A stretch of 38,071 nucleotides of DNA from Schlegelella_A sp038241255 (GCA_038241255.1 JBBRFW010000029.1:1-38071), one strand, 5' to 3'. Counted from the first letter of the stretch, positions 16,840 to 25,516 are shown. Numbers and translations: made by a program. Notes: a model not told the origin generated them from the sequence alone.

Positions 16840-17367
16840 TCAGCGAGACGCCTCGGCGCGCACCGGGAGGCGCCAGTTCGGCCGCACGAAGTGGCAGGTG
16901 TAGCCGTCGGGGATGCGCTCGAGGTAGTCCTGATGCTCCGGCTCGGCCGCCCAGAACGGGCCGGCCGGCGCCAGCTCGGTCGCCACGGTGCCCGGCCACA
17001 GGCCCGAGGCGTCGACGTCGGCGATGGTGTCCTCGGCGATGCGTTTCTGCTCGGCGCTGGCGTAGTAGATCGCCGAGCGATAGCTGAGGCCGCGGTCGTT
17101 GCCCTGGCGGTTCTTCGTCGTCGGGTCGTGAATCTGGAAGAAGAATTCAAGCAGCTTGCGATAGCTCGTCCGGGCCGGATCGAAGACGATCTCGATCGCC
17201 TCGGCGTGGGTGCCATGGTTGCGGTAGGTCGCGTTTGGCACGTCGCCGCCGCTGTAGCCGACGCGCGTCGAGACCACGCCGTCCATCCTCCGGATCAGGT
17301 CCTGCATGCCCCAGAAGCAGCCGCCCGCGAGGACGGCACGCTCGGTCGTGCTGCTCGCCGCGCTCAT
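16840..17367 (-). CDS. msrA: Peptide-methionine (S)-S-oxide reductase
   Basis: 175 residues, cytosolic. Repairs oxidised methionine (S epimer). Catalytic Cys17 lies in the family motif GGCFWG. Other blocks are present: VGYSGGDVPNATYRNHGTHAEAIE-type wording, FFQIHDPTTKNRQGNDRG, YRSAIYY, and HQDYLERIPDGYTCHF near the end. The ATG at 17367 overlaps the msrB stop by 4 nt (ATGA), so the two are translated together. The frame is open further upstream only because it overlaps msrB. Confidence 0.97.
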   Translation of the reverse strand: MSAASSTTERAVLAGGCFWGMQDLIRRMDGVVSTRVGYSGGDVPNATYRNHGTHAEAIEIVFDPARTSYRKLLEFFFQIHDPTTKNRQGNDRGLSYRSAIYYASAEQKRIAEDTIADVDASGLWPGTVATELAPAGPFWAAEPEHQDYLERIPDGYTCHFVRPNWRLPVRAEASR

Positions 17368-17816
17368 CGCACTTCCTCCACCTGGTCGAGGAAGGCGGCG
17401 TAGCCTTCCTTTGCCATGTCGTCGCGATGAATGAAGCGCAGCGACGCCGAGTTGATGCAGTAGCGCAGACCGCCGCGGTCGCGCGGGCCGTCGTCGAAGA
17501 CATGGCCGAGGTGGCTGTCGCCGTGCGCCGAGCGCACCTCCGTGCGCACCGTGCCGAACGACTTGTCCACGAGCTCGTGGACGTTGGCGGGTGCTATCGG
17601 CTTCGTAAAGCTCGGCCAGCCGCAGCCCGACTCGAACTTGTCGGCCGAGGCGAAGAGTGGCTCGCCTGAGACGATGTCGACGTAGATACCGGGCTCGTGG
17701 TTGTCGAGGTACTCGCCGGTGCCGGGTCGCTCCGTCGCGTTCTGCTGGGTGACGCGATACTGTTCGGGCGTGAGGCGGGCCACCGCCTCGGGCGTCTTGC
17801 AATAGGTCGTGGGCAT
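17364..17816 (-). CDS. msrB: Peptide-methionine (R)-S-oxide reductase, zinc-free form
   Basis: 150 residues from the ATG at 17816 with an AAGGAG ribosome site. Reduces the R epimer of methionine sulfoxide. The catalytic cysteine is Cys120 in RYCINSAS, and a probable resolving cysteine is Cys65 in SGCGWPSF. The two CxxC pairs that bind structural zinc in many MsrB proteins are absent: the positions read YVDIVSGE and RSAHGDSH. This is a known variant, as in the MsrB domain of Neisseria PilB. First gene of msrB-msrA; divergent from the MOSC gene with about 75 nt between starts. Confidence 0.96.
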   Translation of the reverse strand: MPTTYCKTPEAVARLTPEQYRVTQQNATERPGTGEYLDNHEPGIYVDIVSGEPLFASADKFESGCGWPSFTKPIAPANVHELVDKSFGTVRTEVRSAHGDSHLGHVFDDGPRDRGGLRYCINSASLRFIHRDDMAKEGYAAFLDQVEEVR

Positions 17817-17890
17817 GTGGATCTCCTTGGGGCATATCCAGTCGCCGGAGCTTAGCGAAACCTTACCGCGCGCGCCCGGCCCGCGCCGCG

Positions 17891-18421
17891 ATGACCCCGG
17901 ATAAAGATGCCATGCCGTTCGCTCCCGCATCATCGCTCGCCGGCCTGATCGAGGCCCCGGTCCGCCCGGGGACGGTGGTCTGGATCGGCATTCGCCCGGC
18001 GCGTCGCGTGGCGATGCGCGCCGAGACTGCGGCCATGCTGGAAGCCGGCCGCGGCCTGGTCGGCGACCGCTATGCCAACGCATGCGGCGCACGCCAGGTG
18101 ACGCTCGTCGCCGCCGAGAGCCTCGCGGCGATCGCGAGCCACCTGGGACGAGACGCCGTTGCGCCCAACGAGCTGCGCCGGAACATCGTCGTGCGCGGCC
18201 TCAATTTGCTCGCGCTCAAGGGGCGCCGCTTTCGTATCGGCGCTGCGTTGCTCGAAGCCTCGGGAGAGTGCCATCCGTGCTCGCGAATGGAGGAAATCCT
18301 CGGCACCGGCGGCTACAACGCCGTGCGCGGGCTGGGCGGGCTCACGGCGCGGGTGATTGAGGGCGGGCCGATCGGGGTCGGCGACGCGGTCGCGCCGGTC
18401 GGGCCTTCGACCGCGCCCTAG
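17891..18421 (+). CDS. MOSC domain protein
   Basis: 176 residues; start at 17891 or at the second ATG (17912). The MOSC (molybdenum-cofactor sulfurase C-terminal) fold is supported by GLVGDRYA, the RRNIVVRGLNLLALKGRRFRIG strand pair, and the conserved cysteine segment GECHPCSRMEE (Cys127 and Cys130). MOSC proteins are thought to handle sulfur or molybdenum cofactor, and some detoxify N-hydroxylated bases. Cytosolic, single domain. Divergent from msrB. The exact reaction is unknown. Confidence 0.9.
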   Translation: MTPDKDAMPFAPASSLAGLIEAPVRPGTVVWIGIRPARRVAMRAETAAMLEAGRGLVGDRYANACGARQVTLVAAESLAAIASHLGRDAVAPNELRRNIVVRGLNLLALKGRRFRIGAALLEASGECHPCSRMEEILGTGGYNAVRGLGGLTARVIEGGPIGVGDAVAPVGPSTAP

Positions 18422-18806
18422 CGCGCCGCGGAGCCGGCGCACCCCGCTGCGGGCGATCGCGATGCGCGTCTCGATCGCGAAGAAGCTGAGGCGTCGCTCC
18501 GTCGCGCGGCGCCGCTTGCGCACCGCGGCGGCTAGGTCGGCGTCGACACCCAAGAGCCGCTGCCGCCGACGTGGCGCGAATCGACGGGTCCGAGCCGCTT
18601 CAGGCCCGTCCGCATGGGTCTCGATTCGTTCGTTCATCGCCGGTCGCGCGCCAAGCCGCGGCAGCTTTGCCCGCGCCCCCGACCGATCCGTGACGCTTTG
18701 CTCGGCTGGGCCGTCGCGCTCGCCGGAATTACGTCTGATCCGGGCGCCGCCGCGGGCACGCGACCGGACAATCGCGACGCTTTCTGGTTCCCCGGCGGCG
18801 CCTCCC
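18422..18806 (+). other. 385-nt stretch without a recognised gene
   Basis: The frame of the following diguanylate cyclase stays open back through this stretch. Its translation is Arg/Ser/Ala-rich without domain features, so I treat it as untranslated. It should hold the cyclase promoter. No RNA gene or repeat was noticed. Confidence 0.4.
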
Positions 18807-19979
18807 GTGCACCTCGACATCGCCTCTCTCCTCTTCGCCATGACCGCGTGCATGGTGACCATGGCCGTCACCCTGCCGCTGGTGATGGGCCGCGTCGGCG
18901 CGCCTGCCCGCTGCGCCCAGGGCGGCGTCGTCCTTCAGGGCGCTGCCTGGGCGCTACTGTTGACCTCGGGCGTCGTCCGCCAGAGTTCCATCGCCGACCT
19001 CGCGCTGTCGACCCTGGCCGTCACGGGCATCGGCGCTGGACTGGCGCTGAATGCGGCGGCGTTCGACCTTTGGTGCGGCCGCAAGCCGCAGATCGGCGCG
19101 CCGCTCGCGATTGCGCTCTTGCTGTCGGTCGGCTATGCGCTAGGCTTCGCCAGCTATCCTTTTCGCGTCGGCTGGGCCAACGGCCTGATCACTCTGCAGA
19201 TGGCCTTCCTGGTCGCGTCGGTGTGGCGCACGCCGAAGGTGGCCATCGGCAAGTGGCGCTGGCTGCTGCTGGGCGGCGTGCTCGTCCAGATGCTGGTGAC
19301 GTCGTGGCGCGGCGTCCTCGGCGCGTTCTACACCGCCAGCTTCCCCACTTTCCTGGCGCCGCATCCCGTCAACTACGCGTTCGCGATCGTTGCCAACGTG
19401 ACGACGGTGCTCTCGCTAATGGCGGTGCTGCTCGCGCATCGCGACGAGGCCGCGCGCGAGCTCGAGCGCTTTGCTACCGTCGACAGCCTCACTGGCGTGC
19501 TCAACCGTCGCGCCTGGATAAGCCTGGCAGCAACCGAGATGGCGGTGAGCGTCCGCTACGGCCATCTCGTCGCGGTGCTGATGATCGACCTCGATCACTT
19601 CAAGCAGATCAACGACACCCACGGCCACGACGCCGGCGACCGCGCGCTCGCCTTCATCGCTCGCGCCCTGCAATCGGCGGTTCGGCCGGGTGACCTGGTC
19701 GGGCGCTACGGCGGCGAGGAGTTCTGCGTCCTTATGACGCACGCCGACAACGCCGCCGCGAGTGCCTTCGACGTGCGCATGCGCACTTACCTCACCGAGG
19801 TCGCCGAGCAGGAGCTCGGCTTCCCGCTCGCGTACAGCGCCGGCATCGCGATGCGCGTCTCGCCCGACGACACGCTCGCCGCGATGGTCAAGCGCGCCGA
19901 CGCGACGCTGTACAGCGCCAAGGAGCAGGGGCGCGCCCGCACGCTTGATGCGCAGGGCTTGCGGCTGCGCTCGGCCTGA
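18807..19979 (+). CDS. Membrane diguanylate cyclase (GGDEF domain)
   Basis: 390 residues from a GTG at 18807; an ATG at 18840 would cut into the first helix. About six or seven transmembrane helices fill residues 5-207 and form an uncharacterised membrane sensor region. A catalytic GGDEF domain follows (about 215-385), with DSLTGVLNRRAW, DLDHFKQINDTHGHDAGD and active-site GGEEF in GRYGGEEFCVLM. An RxxD inhibitory site (RPGD) lies five residues before GGEEF, so product feedback by cyclic-di-GMP is expected. It makes cyclic-di-GMP from two GTP at the inner membrane. The signal sensed is unknown. Convergent with the crystallin-like lipoprotein gene across a hairpin. Confidence 0.93.
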   Translation: MHLDIASLLFAMTACMVTMAVTLPLVMGRVGAPARCAQGGVVLQGAAWALLLTSGVVRQSSIADLALSTLAVTGIGAGLALNAAAFDLWCGRKPQIGAPLAIALLLSVGYALGFASYPFRVGWANGLITLQMAFLVASVWRTPKVAIGKWRWLLLGGVLVQMLVTSWRGVLGAFYTASFPTFLAPHPVNYAFAIVANVTTVLSLMAVLLAHRDEAARELERFATVDSLTGVLNRRAWISLAATEMAVSVRYGHLVAVLMIDLDHFKQINDTHGHDAGDRALAFIARALQSAVRPGDLVGRYGGEEFCVLMTHADNAAASAFDVRMRTYLTEVAEQELGFPLAYSAGIAMRVSPDDTLAAMVKRADATLYSAKEQGRARTLDAQGLRLRSA

Positions 19980-19983
19980 GCGT

Positions 19984-20033
19984 CGCCGGGCAATACCGGC
20001 TCGCTCACCCGCCTGTGCGGGCGGTGCCCGGCG
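19984..20033. terminator. Branched hairpin between convergent genes
   Basis: Outer arms CGCCGGGCA (19984-19992) and TGCCCGGCG (20025-20033) are perfectly complementary. Inside lies a second stem, CCCGC (20008-20012) / GCGGG (20017-20021). It starts 4 nt after the cyclase stop and its right end abuts the lipoprotein stop at 20034. Position between convergent stops supports a two-way terminator. Confidence 0.6.
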
Positions 20034-20504
20034 TCAGCTGCAGTTCAGGCGCATCGACTCGATGCGGCCGCCGAAGCCGAGCTTCTCGGCCAGACCGCCC
20101 TCGCGGCTGTCGGGCTGGAAGCCGACAGAGCGGGCGGAAAGGAACTGCTTCTCGTAGAGCACGAGCGTGGCGCGCGGGCCGGTGATGATGCTCTTGATAT
20201 CGCGCTTGAGCTGGCGCGCGCTGCCGCGGTCGAGCGTCTGCAGGTCGACCGGCCCGACCAGCGTCAGCGAGTCGCCGTTGAAATTGCGCTCGTCGTAGAA
20301 CGAGGCCCAGCAGCCGGCCCGCATCTGCTCGACGGCGCCGCTGGTCGGCAGGACGACGACCGCGCTGTCGACGTCGCCGGCCGCCGTTGCCGAGTTCGAC
20401 GCGCCGCTCTGCATGCTGGAGCTGCGGCCGCCCATCGACGAACAGGCGCCAAGCGCTGCGAGGGCGATCGCCGAGAGGAGGGTGGTGAGGCGGCGTGAGG
20501 TCAT
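20034..20504 (-). CDS. Lipoprotein with a beta/gamma-crystallin-like domain
   Basis: 156 residues from the ATG at 20504, with AAGGA upstream. The lipobox LGAC ends at Cys21, so the protein is lipid-anchored in the envelope. A Ser/Ala-rich linker (about 22-50) precedes a domain with CWASFYDERNFNGDSLTL and later LVLYEKQFLSARSVGF. The aromatic-Tyr/Asp-x-x-x-Phe-x-Gly pattern is the Greek-key motif of beta/gamma-crystallins. Some bacterial members bind calcium, but the full (N/D)(N/D)xx(S/T)S calcium motif is not obvious here. Function unknown; an envelope-structural role is possible. Confidence 0.8.
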   Translation of the reverse strand: MTSRRLTTLLSAIALAALGACSSMGGRSSSMQSGASNSATAAGDVDSAVVVLPTSGAVEQMRAGCWASFYDERNFNGDSLTLVGPVDLQTLDRGSARQLKRDIKSIITGPRATLVLYEKQFLSARSVGFQPDSREGGLAEKLGFGGRIESMRLNCS

Positions 20505-20598
20505 GGCAGTCCTTGGAGTAGGGAGGTATCCCGCCGCCCGGCGACCGGCGTGCCCGCTCCACGCCACCACCCATGACCGGGTGCAGCAATTTTCGTTT

Positions 20599-20629
20599 CC
20601 GGGGCTTTTCGGGCCGTTTTCAGCCCCGG
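20599..20629 (-). terminator. Hairpin spanning the stop of the cupin gene
   Basis: CCGGGGCT (20599-20606) / AGCCCCGG (20622-20629) with a 15-nt loop. The cupin stop codon (20620-20622) lies at the edge of the loop. A weak terminator candidate with no U-run on the cupin strand. Confidence 0.35.
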
Positions 20630-20981
20630 TCGCGCCCGCCTTCGTCCCCGCCGTCGCCGTGGTGCAGCAGCGTCATCAGCACGGCGGAATCGACGCGCGC
20701 GCTGAGCGAGTACGGCTGGCTCGCCGGCAGCACGACGAGCTGGCCAGGTGCGAGCCGACGAACGCCGATCGGCATCCGGACCTCGAGGTCGCCTTCGAGG
20801 CAATGGATCGTGCACTCGTCGCCGACCCAGTGCTGCGGCACGTCGCGTCGCGCCGGCAGCACCAGGTGCAGAAGCTGCAGGCGATCCGTCTTCAGCAGGC
20901 TGGTGCTGACGGCGTCGTGCAGCGCGGTCCGAGCGGGCCGATGTTGATGACGTCGAGCGGTCGGGCATGCAGCAGGGCCAT
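20620..20981 (-). pseudogene. Frameshifted cupin-domain protein
   Basis: An ATG at 20981 starts MALLHARPLDVINIGPLG and then hits a stop after 29 codons. Shifting frame near 20927 restores a continuous reading: ALHDAVSTSLLKTD, LVLPARRDVPQHWVGDECTIH, CLEGDLEVRMPIGVRRLAPGQLVVLPASQPYS, SAVLMTLLHHGDG. This is a small single-domain cupin (beta-barrel with GDE..IHCLEG), about 118 residues when repaired. Only one indel is needed, so either a recent mutation or a sequence error is possible. It lies 27 nt downstream of the DUF72 gene on the same strand and may share its transcript. Function unknown. Confidence 0.65.
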
Positions 20982-21007
20982 GGGTCTCTCCGGAGCGAAG
21001 GTCAGGA

Positions 21008-21766
21008 TCACGCGGCGAGCGCCGGTTCGTCAGCGAGCATCGCCCGCAGCTCGAGCGCGTTGGCGATCGCCCCGGCGCCCGCAGTGTTGTCGAAGATGCA
21101 CCAGCAGTCAGCGCCGGCCGGCCATCGCTTCAGCGCGTCGGCGCGCTCGCGCAGCCACTCCGGCTCGTAGCGCGACCAGTACATGCGCGGCGCGCCGTGC
21201 CAGCGGTGGTAGACGGCGGCGCCGGCGCCGTCGCCGGCCGGGCCGAGCCAACCGCCGGGAACGAGCGCCTCGGGGCCGCGCGCCGGATCGGCGGCGACGC
21301 GGCCGACTCGGCACGCCGCGAGAGCGCGCTCGGCCGCCGGGGTGAACCAGCTCGCGTGGCGCGGCTCACACACGACGTTGCCGGCGAATAGCTCGGCAAC
21401 GAGGGCGAAGAAGCGCCGCACCGGCAGCGCCTCGAAAGCGAAAGACGGCGGCAGCTGGACGAGCAGCACGGCGAAGCGGTCACCAAGACCGGAGGTTTCG
21501 GCTAGAAAGCGGCACAGCGGCTCGCGCGCCCGGCGCAGGCGCGCGTCGTGACTGATGGCGCGCGGCAGCTTCACGGAGAAGCGGAAGCCAGGCGGCGTCT
21601 GCGCTGCCCAGCGCTGGTAGACCTCGACGCGATGGCTGCGGTGGAACGACGAGTTGATTTCGGCACAGCCGAGCACTTGCGCGTAGCGGCCAAGGTGGCG
21701 GCCTTCGCCGGGAAACGACGCGGCTGCGTCGCGCGAAATCGACCAACCCGCGGTGCCGATGCGCAT
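21008..21766 (-). CDS. DUF72 family protein
   Basis: 252 residues from the ATG at 21766 with GGAG upstream. DUF72 (YecE-like, TIM-barrel) wording: start MRIGTAGWSI, CAEINSSFHR, FRFSVKLPRAISHD, LLVQLPPSF, CEPRHASW, YHRWHGAPRMYWSRY, and a C-terminal CWCIFDNTAGAGAIANAL. Cytosolic. The family has no firmly established reaction that I know of. The frame is open another 80 codons upstream, but that text is basic and low in protein character. Followed after 27 nt by the broken cupin gene. Confidence 0.92.
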   Translation of the reverse strand: MRIGTAGWSISRDAAASFPGEGRHLGRYAQVLGCAEINSSFHRSHRVEVYQRWAAQTPPGFRFSVKLPRAISHDARLRRAREPLCRFLAETSGLGDRFAVLLVQLPPSFAFEALPVRRFFALVAELFAGNVVCEPRHASWFTPAAERALAACRVGRVAADPARGPEALVPGGWLGPAGDGAGAAVYHRWHGAPRMYWSRYEPEWLRERADALKRWPAGADCWCIFDNTAGAGAIANALELRAMLADEPALAA

Positions 21767-21935
21767 GCCGAATCTCCAGTGACGACGGTGATCCCTGCGA
21801 GCAAGCCCAGTGCCCGCGTCGGTGGAAGGGCGCCGGCCTCTCGATTGGCCAGGACCCGCGGCGCTCTCGAGGAATGTCCATGGGCCTGATTCGACTGGCG
21901 CCCGTCGCCGGCACCGTCGGCGCGAGCGCGCTCGC

Positions 21936-23223
21936 TCAGGGCGCGAACCGCGGCACGATACCGAGGTTGGCCCGGACAAATGTAAAGAGGTCGGCAGCAT
22001 CGTCAAGCTGCTTCGTGAGGTTGCTTTCGCCGTGGCCCGAGCTCATCGCGATGCGGATGAGCTTCGGCGCGCCGGCGCCCGCCTTCGTCTGCAGCGTCGC
22101 GATGTACTTGAACGAGTGCGCGGGCACGACGCGGTTGTCGTGGTCGGCGGTGGTGACGAGCGTAGCCGGGTACGGCGCGCCGGCGCGGATGTTGTGCAGC
22201 GGCGAGTAACGAACAGGCAAGAGAACTGCGCCTTGTTGTCGCTCAATCCGTAGTAGCCGTCCATGCCGCGCCGACCGAGAACTTCTGAAGGCGCAGCATG
22301 TCCATCACGCCCACCGCTGGCAGCGCGACCTTGACCAGCTCCGGCTGCTGATTGATGACCGCGCCGGCAGCGCGATGACGTGCTGCAGCGCGCCGTCGAG
22401 GGCGTGCACTTCGGCGCGCGAGCTCACTTCCTACAGGTAGCTCGCGAACAGCCGGCCGCCGGGCGCGTCGCGTCGCGCTCGAGCAGCACCGTCGTCCACC
22501 GCGTCGCCGCGGCCGGACGCATCGACGCGCAAGAGGCGGCCGTTCGGCGCGGAGCGCGTCGTGCGCACCAGGAGCGTGTCGCCGTCGCTGTCGACGAGAT
22601 CGTGCCGTTCGTCGCCGATCTCGGCCACCAGCGATCGAAAGGCCTGTTCGCCGCGCGACCCGTCGCGCACCCAGTGTCGTTGCCGCGCCGGCCGGGCTCC
22701 TGGCTCTCGCGCACGCAGCTTGTGCCCGTCGGAGCCGGCGATCGCAGTCGTCTCGTACGCGGCATGGCGGCCGTCGCGGCTGACCACGAACGACGCGAGC
22801 CCGATCGTGCCGTCGCCCGAGAAGGTGTTCGGGTCGAGCAGCGGCTCCGGCGCCCTCTTGGACGCTGAGCACCCACTGGTTCTGCCACCCGTCGTTCCTG
22901 AAGAAATAGACCTTGTCGTGCTTCTGGAACGACGCGCTGTATTCGGGTAGTTCGCGATCGCGCGGATTCGCTCGTGCAGCGCGGCGCGGTACGAGATCGG
23001 GTCGAGGCAAGCGAAGGGCGTGCGGTTCTGCGCCGCGACCCACGCCTTTGTGGCTTCGGCGTTGTGGTCCGCGAGACAGCGATACGGGTCGGCGACGCGC
23101 GTGCCGAAGTAGTCGTCGGCCAGGTCGGTCTTCCGTCGCCGAATAGTCGATCGGCGCAGCGCCGGCGGTGCAGAGGAGGGCGGACATGAGCAGAGTCGTT
23201 GCGGCGCGGATCGGTCGGTTCAT
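21936..23223 (-). pseudogene. Prolyl oligopeptidase-family peptidase pseudogene
   Basis: The ATG at 23223 starts a clear signal peptide (MNRPIRAATTLLMSALLCTAGA), so the product was exported. Fragments in changing frames then follow the S9A propeller: ELPEYSASFQKHDKVYFFRNDG, LASFVVSRDGRHAAYE. A TAG near 22435 interrupts ASYL and EVSSRAEVHALDG. Right after that, at about 22360, the text jumps to AVINQQPELVKVALPAVGVMDM of the catalytic domain. Part of the propeller and the GGSxGG nucleophile region are deleted. A last shift near 22220 gives YSPLHNIRAG, TTADHDNRVVPAHSF and SSGHGESNLTKQ (the Asp and His regions). Frameshifts, nonsense and deletion of the catalytic serine make it non-functional. 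Confidence 0.9.
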
Positions 23224-23425
23224 CGCAGGAGCAGCAGGCCGCGCGCGATGGATCAGGCGCTGATCCTATGCCGCGCCGGGAGATGCGAGCGGACGGCGAG
23301 GCCGTTTTGCAACTCGCCGATCGACGCACCAGGATGCTCGCGATAATCGAAGTGCGTCCCACGACGAACCGGCGTCTGCCGCCGACCGATCGCACGCGGT
23401 CGCGAGCTCTCTCAACCCCTCGCCC

Positions 23426-24976
23426 ATGAGCCCCTCACTTCCTCGCGACTCGCCGGTCTTCGTCGTCGGCGCCGGCATCATGGGCGCTGGCATCGCCCAG
23501 GTCGCCGCCCAGGCCGGCCATCCGGTGCACCTGTTCGACATGCGCGAGGGCGCGGCCGCGGCCGCCTGCGCCAAGCTGGCGGCGACGCTCGACGGCCTCG
23601 TCGCCAAGGGCAAGCTCGACGCCGGCGACGCGGCCGCGGCGGCGTCGCGCATCGTCGCCGCGGTGCGGCTCGACGAGGCGGCCGGCGCCGGTCTCGTCGT
23701 CGAGGCGATAGTCGAGAACGTCGATGCCAAGAAGCAGCTGTTTCGCGACCTCGAAGGGATTGTCGGCGGCGCCTGCGTGCTCGCGTCGAACACGTCGTCG
23801 ATCTCGATCACCGCCCTCGCCGCCGGGCTGAAGCGGCCGGGTCGCGTCGTCGGGATGCACTTCTTCAATCCGGTGCCGTTGATGAAGCTGGTCGAGGTCG
23901 TCTCCGCCCTGCAGACCGACGCCGAAGTCGCCGCGGCGATCTTCGATCTGAGCCGGCGCTGGGGCAAGACGCCGGTGCATGCGCGTTCGACGCCGGGCTT
24001 CATCGTCAACCGCATCGCCCGGCCCTACTACGCCGAAGCGCTTGCGCTTCTGCACGAGCGGCTCGCCGAGCCGGCGACGATCGACGCGTGCCTGCGCGGT
24101 GTCGGCTTTCGGATGGGGCCGTGCGAGCTGATGGACCTGATCGGCCACGACACCAACTTCGCGGTGACGCAATCGGTCTTCGACGCCAACTTCGGCGACA
24201 AGCGCTACACGCCGTCGCTGGTGCAGCGCGAGATGGTCGACGGCGGCCTCCTCGGGCGCAAGTCGGGGCAGGGATTCTTTGCCTATGCCGTCGGCAAGGC
24301 GGCGCCGCCCGCAGCGGCGGCGCCGTTTGCACCGTCCGCGCCGCCGCCAGGGGCCATCGTCGCCCTGCACGGCCGCGGCATCGCGGTCGAGCGTTGGGCG
24401 GCGCGGCTCGGTGATGCCGGCGGCCAGTTCGAGGAGGACGCTGCGAGCAAGTGGAACGGCCTGCAGACCGAAGCGGGCGAGCTGCGCCTTACCGACGGCC
24501 GCACGGCCACGGCGGTTGCTGCGGAGACTGGCGTGCGCGACCTCGCAGTCTTCGATCTCGCGATCGCCCCCGGCGGCGGCGTGCCGGGGACGCCGCTCGC
24601 GATGGCGTTCGCGGCAAGCGCCTCGCCCGCCTGGCGCGAGCAGGCCGTCGAGTGGCTGCGCATCGCCGGCTGGGAGCCGCAACCCATTGGCGACGCCCCC
24701 GGGCTCATCGTCGCGCGCACGGTCGCGATGCTCGTCAACGAAGGCGCGGACGCGGTGCAGCAAGGGGTCTGCACCACCGAAGGCGCCGACCTGGCGATGA
24801 AACTCGGCGTCAATCATCCGGCCGGGCCGTTCGAGTTCCTGGCCCGCTGGAATGCGGTCGCCGTCGCGACGCTGCTCGGTCACCTGGACGCGCACTTTCG
24901 CGGCGAACGCTATCGCGTCGGGCCGTGGCTGCGCGAGCGCGCATGGCTCGAGTTGCTCGATGCCCCCAGTGCGTAA
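23426..24976 (+). CDS. paaH: 3-hydroxyacyl-CoA dehydrogenase, PaaH type
   Basis: 516 residues, the length of PaaH (3-hydroxyadipyl-CoA dehydrogenase) of phenylacetate degradation. An NAD-binding Rossmann motif VVGAGIMGAGIAQ lies at about 13-25. SNTSSISIT and HFFNPVPLMKLVEVV (catalytic His) follow, then the first C-terminal domain with GFIVNRIARPYYAEAL. A second C-terminal 3HCDH repeat begins near 430 (GLIVARTVAMLVNEGADAVQQG). It oxidises 3-hydroxyadipyl-CoA to 3-oxoadipyl-CoA. The same intermediate is made by the box pathway, whose boxAB genes are decayed 14 kb away. No other paa gene is in the window. No clear Shine-Dalgarno before the ATG. Confidence 0.88.
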   Translation: MSPSLPRDSPVFVVGAGIMGAGIAQVAAQAGHPVHLFDMREGAAAAACAKLAATLDGLVAKGKLDAGDAAAAASRIVAAVRLDEAAGAGLVVEAIVENVDAKKQLFRDLEGIVGGACVLASNTSSISITALAAGLKRPGRVVGMHFFNPVPLMKLVEVVSALQTDAEVAAAIFDLSRRWGKTPVHARSTPGFIVNRIARPYYAEALALLHERLAEPATIDACLRGVGFRMGPCELMDLIGHDTNFAVTQSVFDANFGDKRYTPSLVQREMVDGGLLGRKSGQGFFAYAVGKAAPPAAAAPFAPSAPPPGAIVALHGRGIAVERWAARLGDAGGQFEEDAASKWNGLQTEAGELRLTDGRTATAVAAETGVRDLAVFDLAIAPGGGVPGTPLAMAFAASASPAWREQAVEWLRIAGWEPQPIGDAPGLIVARTVAMLVNEGADAVQQGVCTTEGADLAMKLGVNHPAGPFEFLARWNAVAVATLLGHLDAHFRGERYRVGPWLRERAWLELLDAPSA

Positions 24977-25099
24977 GACAGCTGCCCGCGCCCGGGTCAG
25001 CCGATCGCGCGATCCGCGTCCCGCGCGCCAAAACAGAGGGCCGGGTGCCGACAATCCGGGCTCGCGCCGCACAGTGGATTGGCGCGCTCAGGAGATTTC

Positions 25100-25516
25100 A
25101 TGAAAGCCAATAAGACCCCCATCGCTCTTTCCCTGCTCGCCGCCGCCACGCTGCTGGTCGCTTGCGAACGCAAGACGACTGTGACCGACACGTCCGCTGG
25201 CACGACTGCCACGACCTCGTCAACCACGACGGTCGCGCCTTCGACGGCGGCGTCCAACGCCATGTCCGCGACCGCCAGCGCCATGGACAAGACAGCCGAT
25301 GCCGCCGGCGACGCGATGATCACCGGCAAGGTCAAGACCAAGTTGCTTGCCGACGCCGACGTCAAGGGTCTGATGATCGACGTCGACACGAAGAACGGTG
25401 TCGTGACGCTCAACGGCTCAGCCGACAAGGCCGGCAACGTCGACAAGGCGGTCTCGCTCGCCCGCGACACCGAGGGCGTGAAATCGGTCGAGAACAAGAT
25501 GACCGTCAAGCCCTGA
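25100..25516 (+). CDS. BON-domain lipoprotein
   Basis: 138 residues from the ATG at 25100, preceded by AGGAG. The lipobox LVAC ends at Cys22, giving a lipid-anchored envelope protein. A Ser/Thr/Ala-rich linker (about 25-70) leads to a BON domain: ITGKVKTKLLADADVKGLMI, VDTKNGVVTLNGSAD, AVSLARDTEGVKSVENKM. BON domains are found in OsmY/Kbp-like envelope stress proteins and are thought to bind phospholipid or stabilise the envelope. Convergent with the amidohydrolase gene. A stress-induced promoter is possible but not visible. Confidence 0.93.
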   Translation: MKANKTPIALSLLAAATLLVACERKTTVTDTSAGTTATTSSTTTVAPSTAASNAMSATASAMDKTADAAGDAMITGKVKTKLLADADVKGLMIDVDTKNGVVTLNGSADKAGNVDKAVSLARDTEGVKSVENKMTVKP

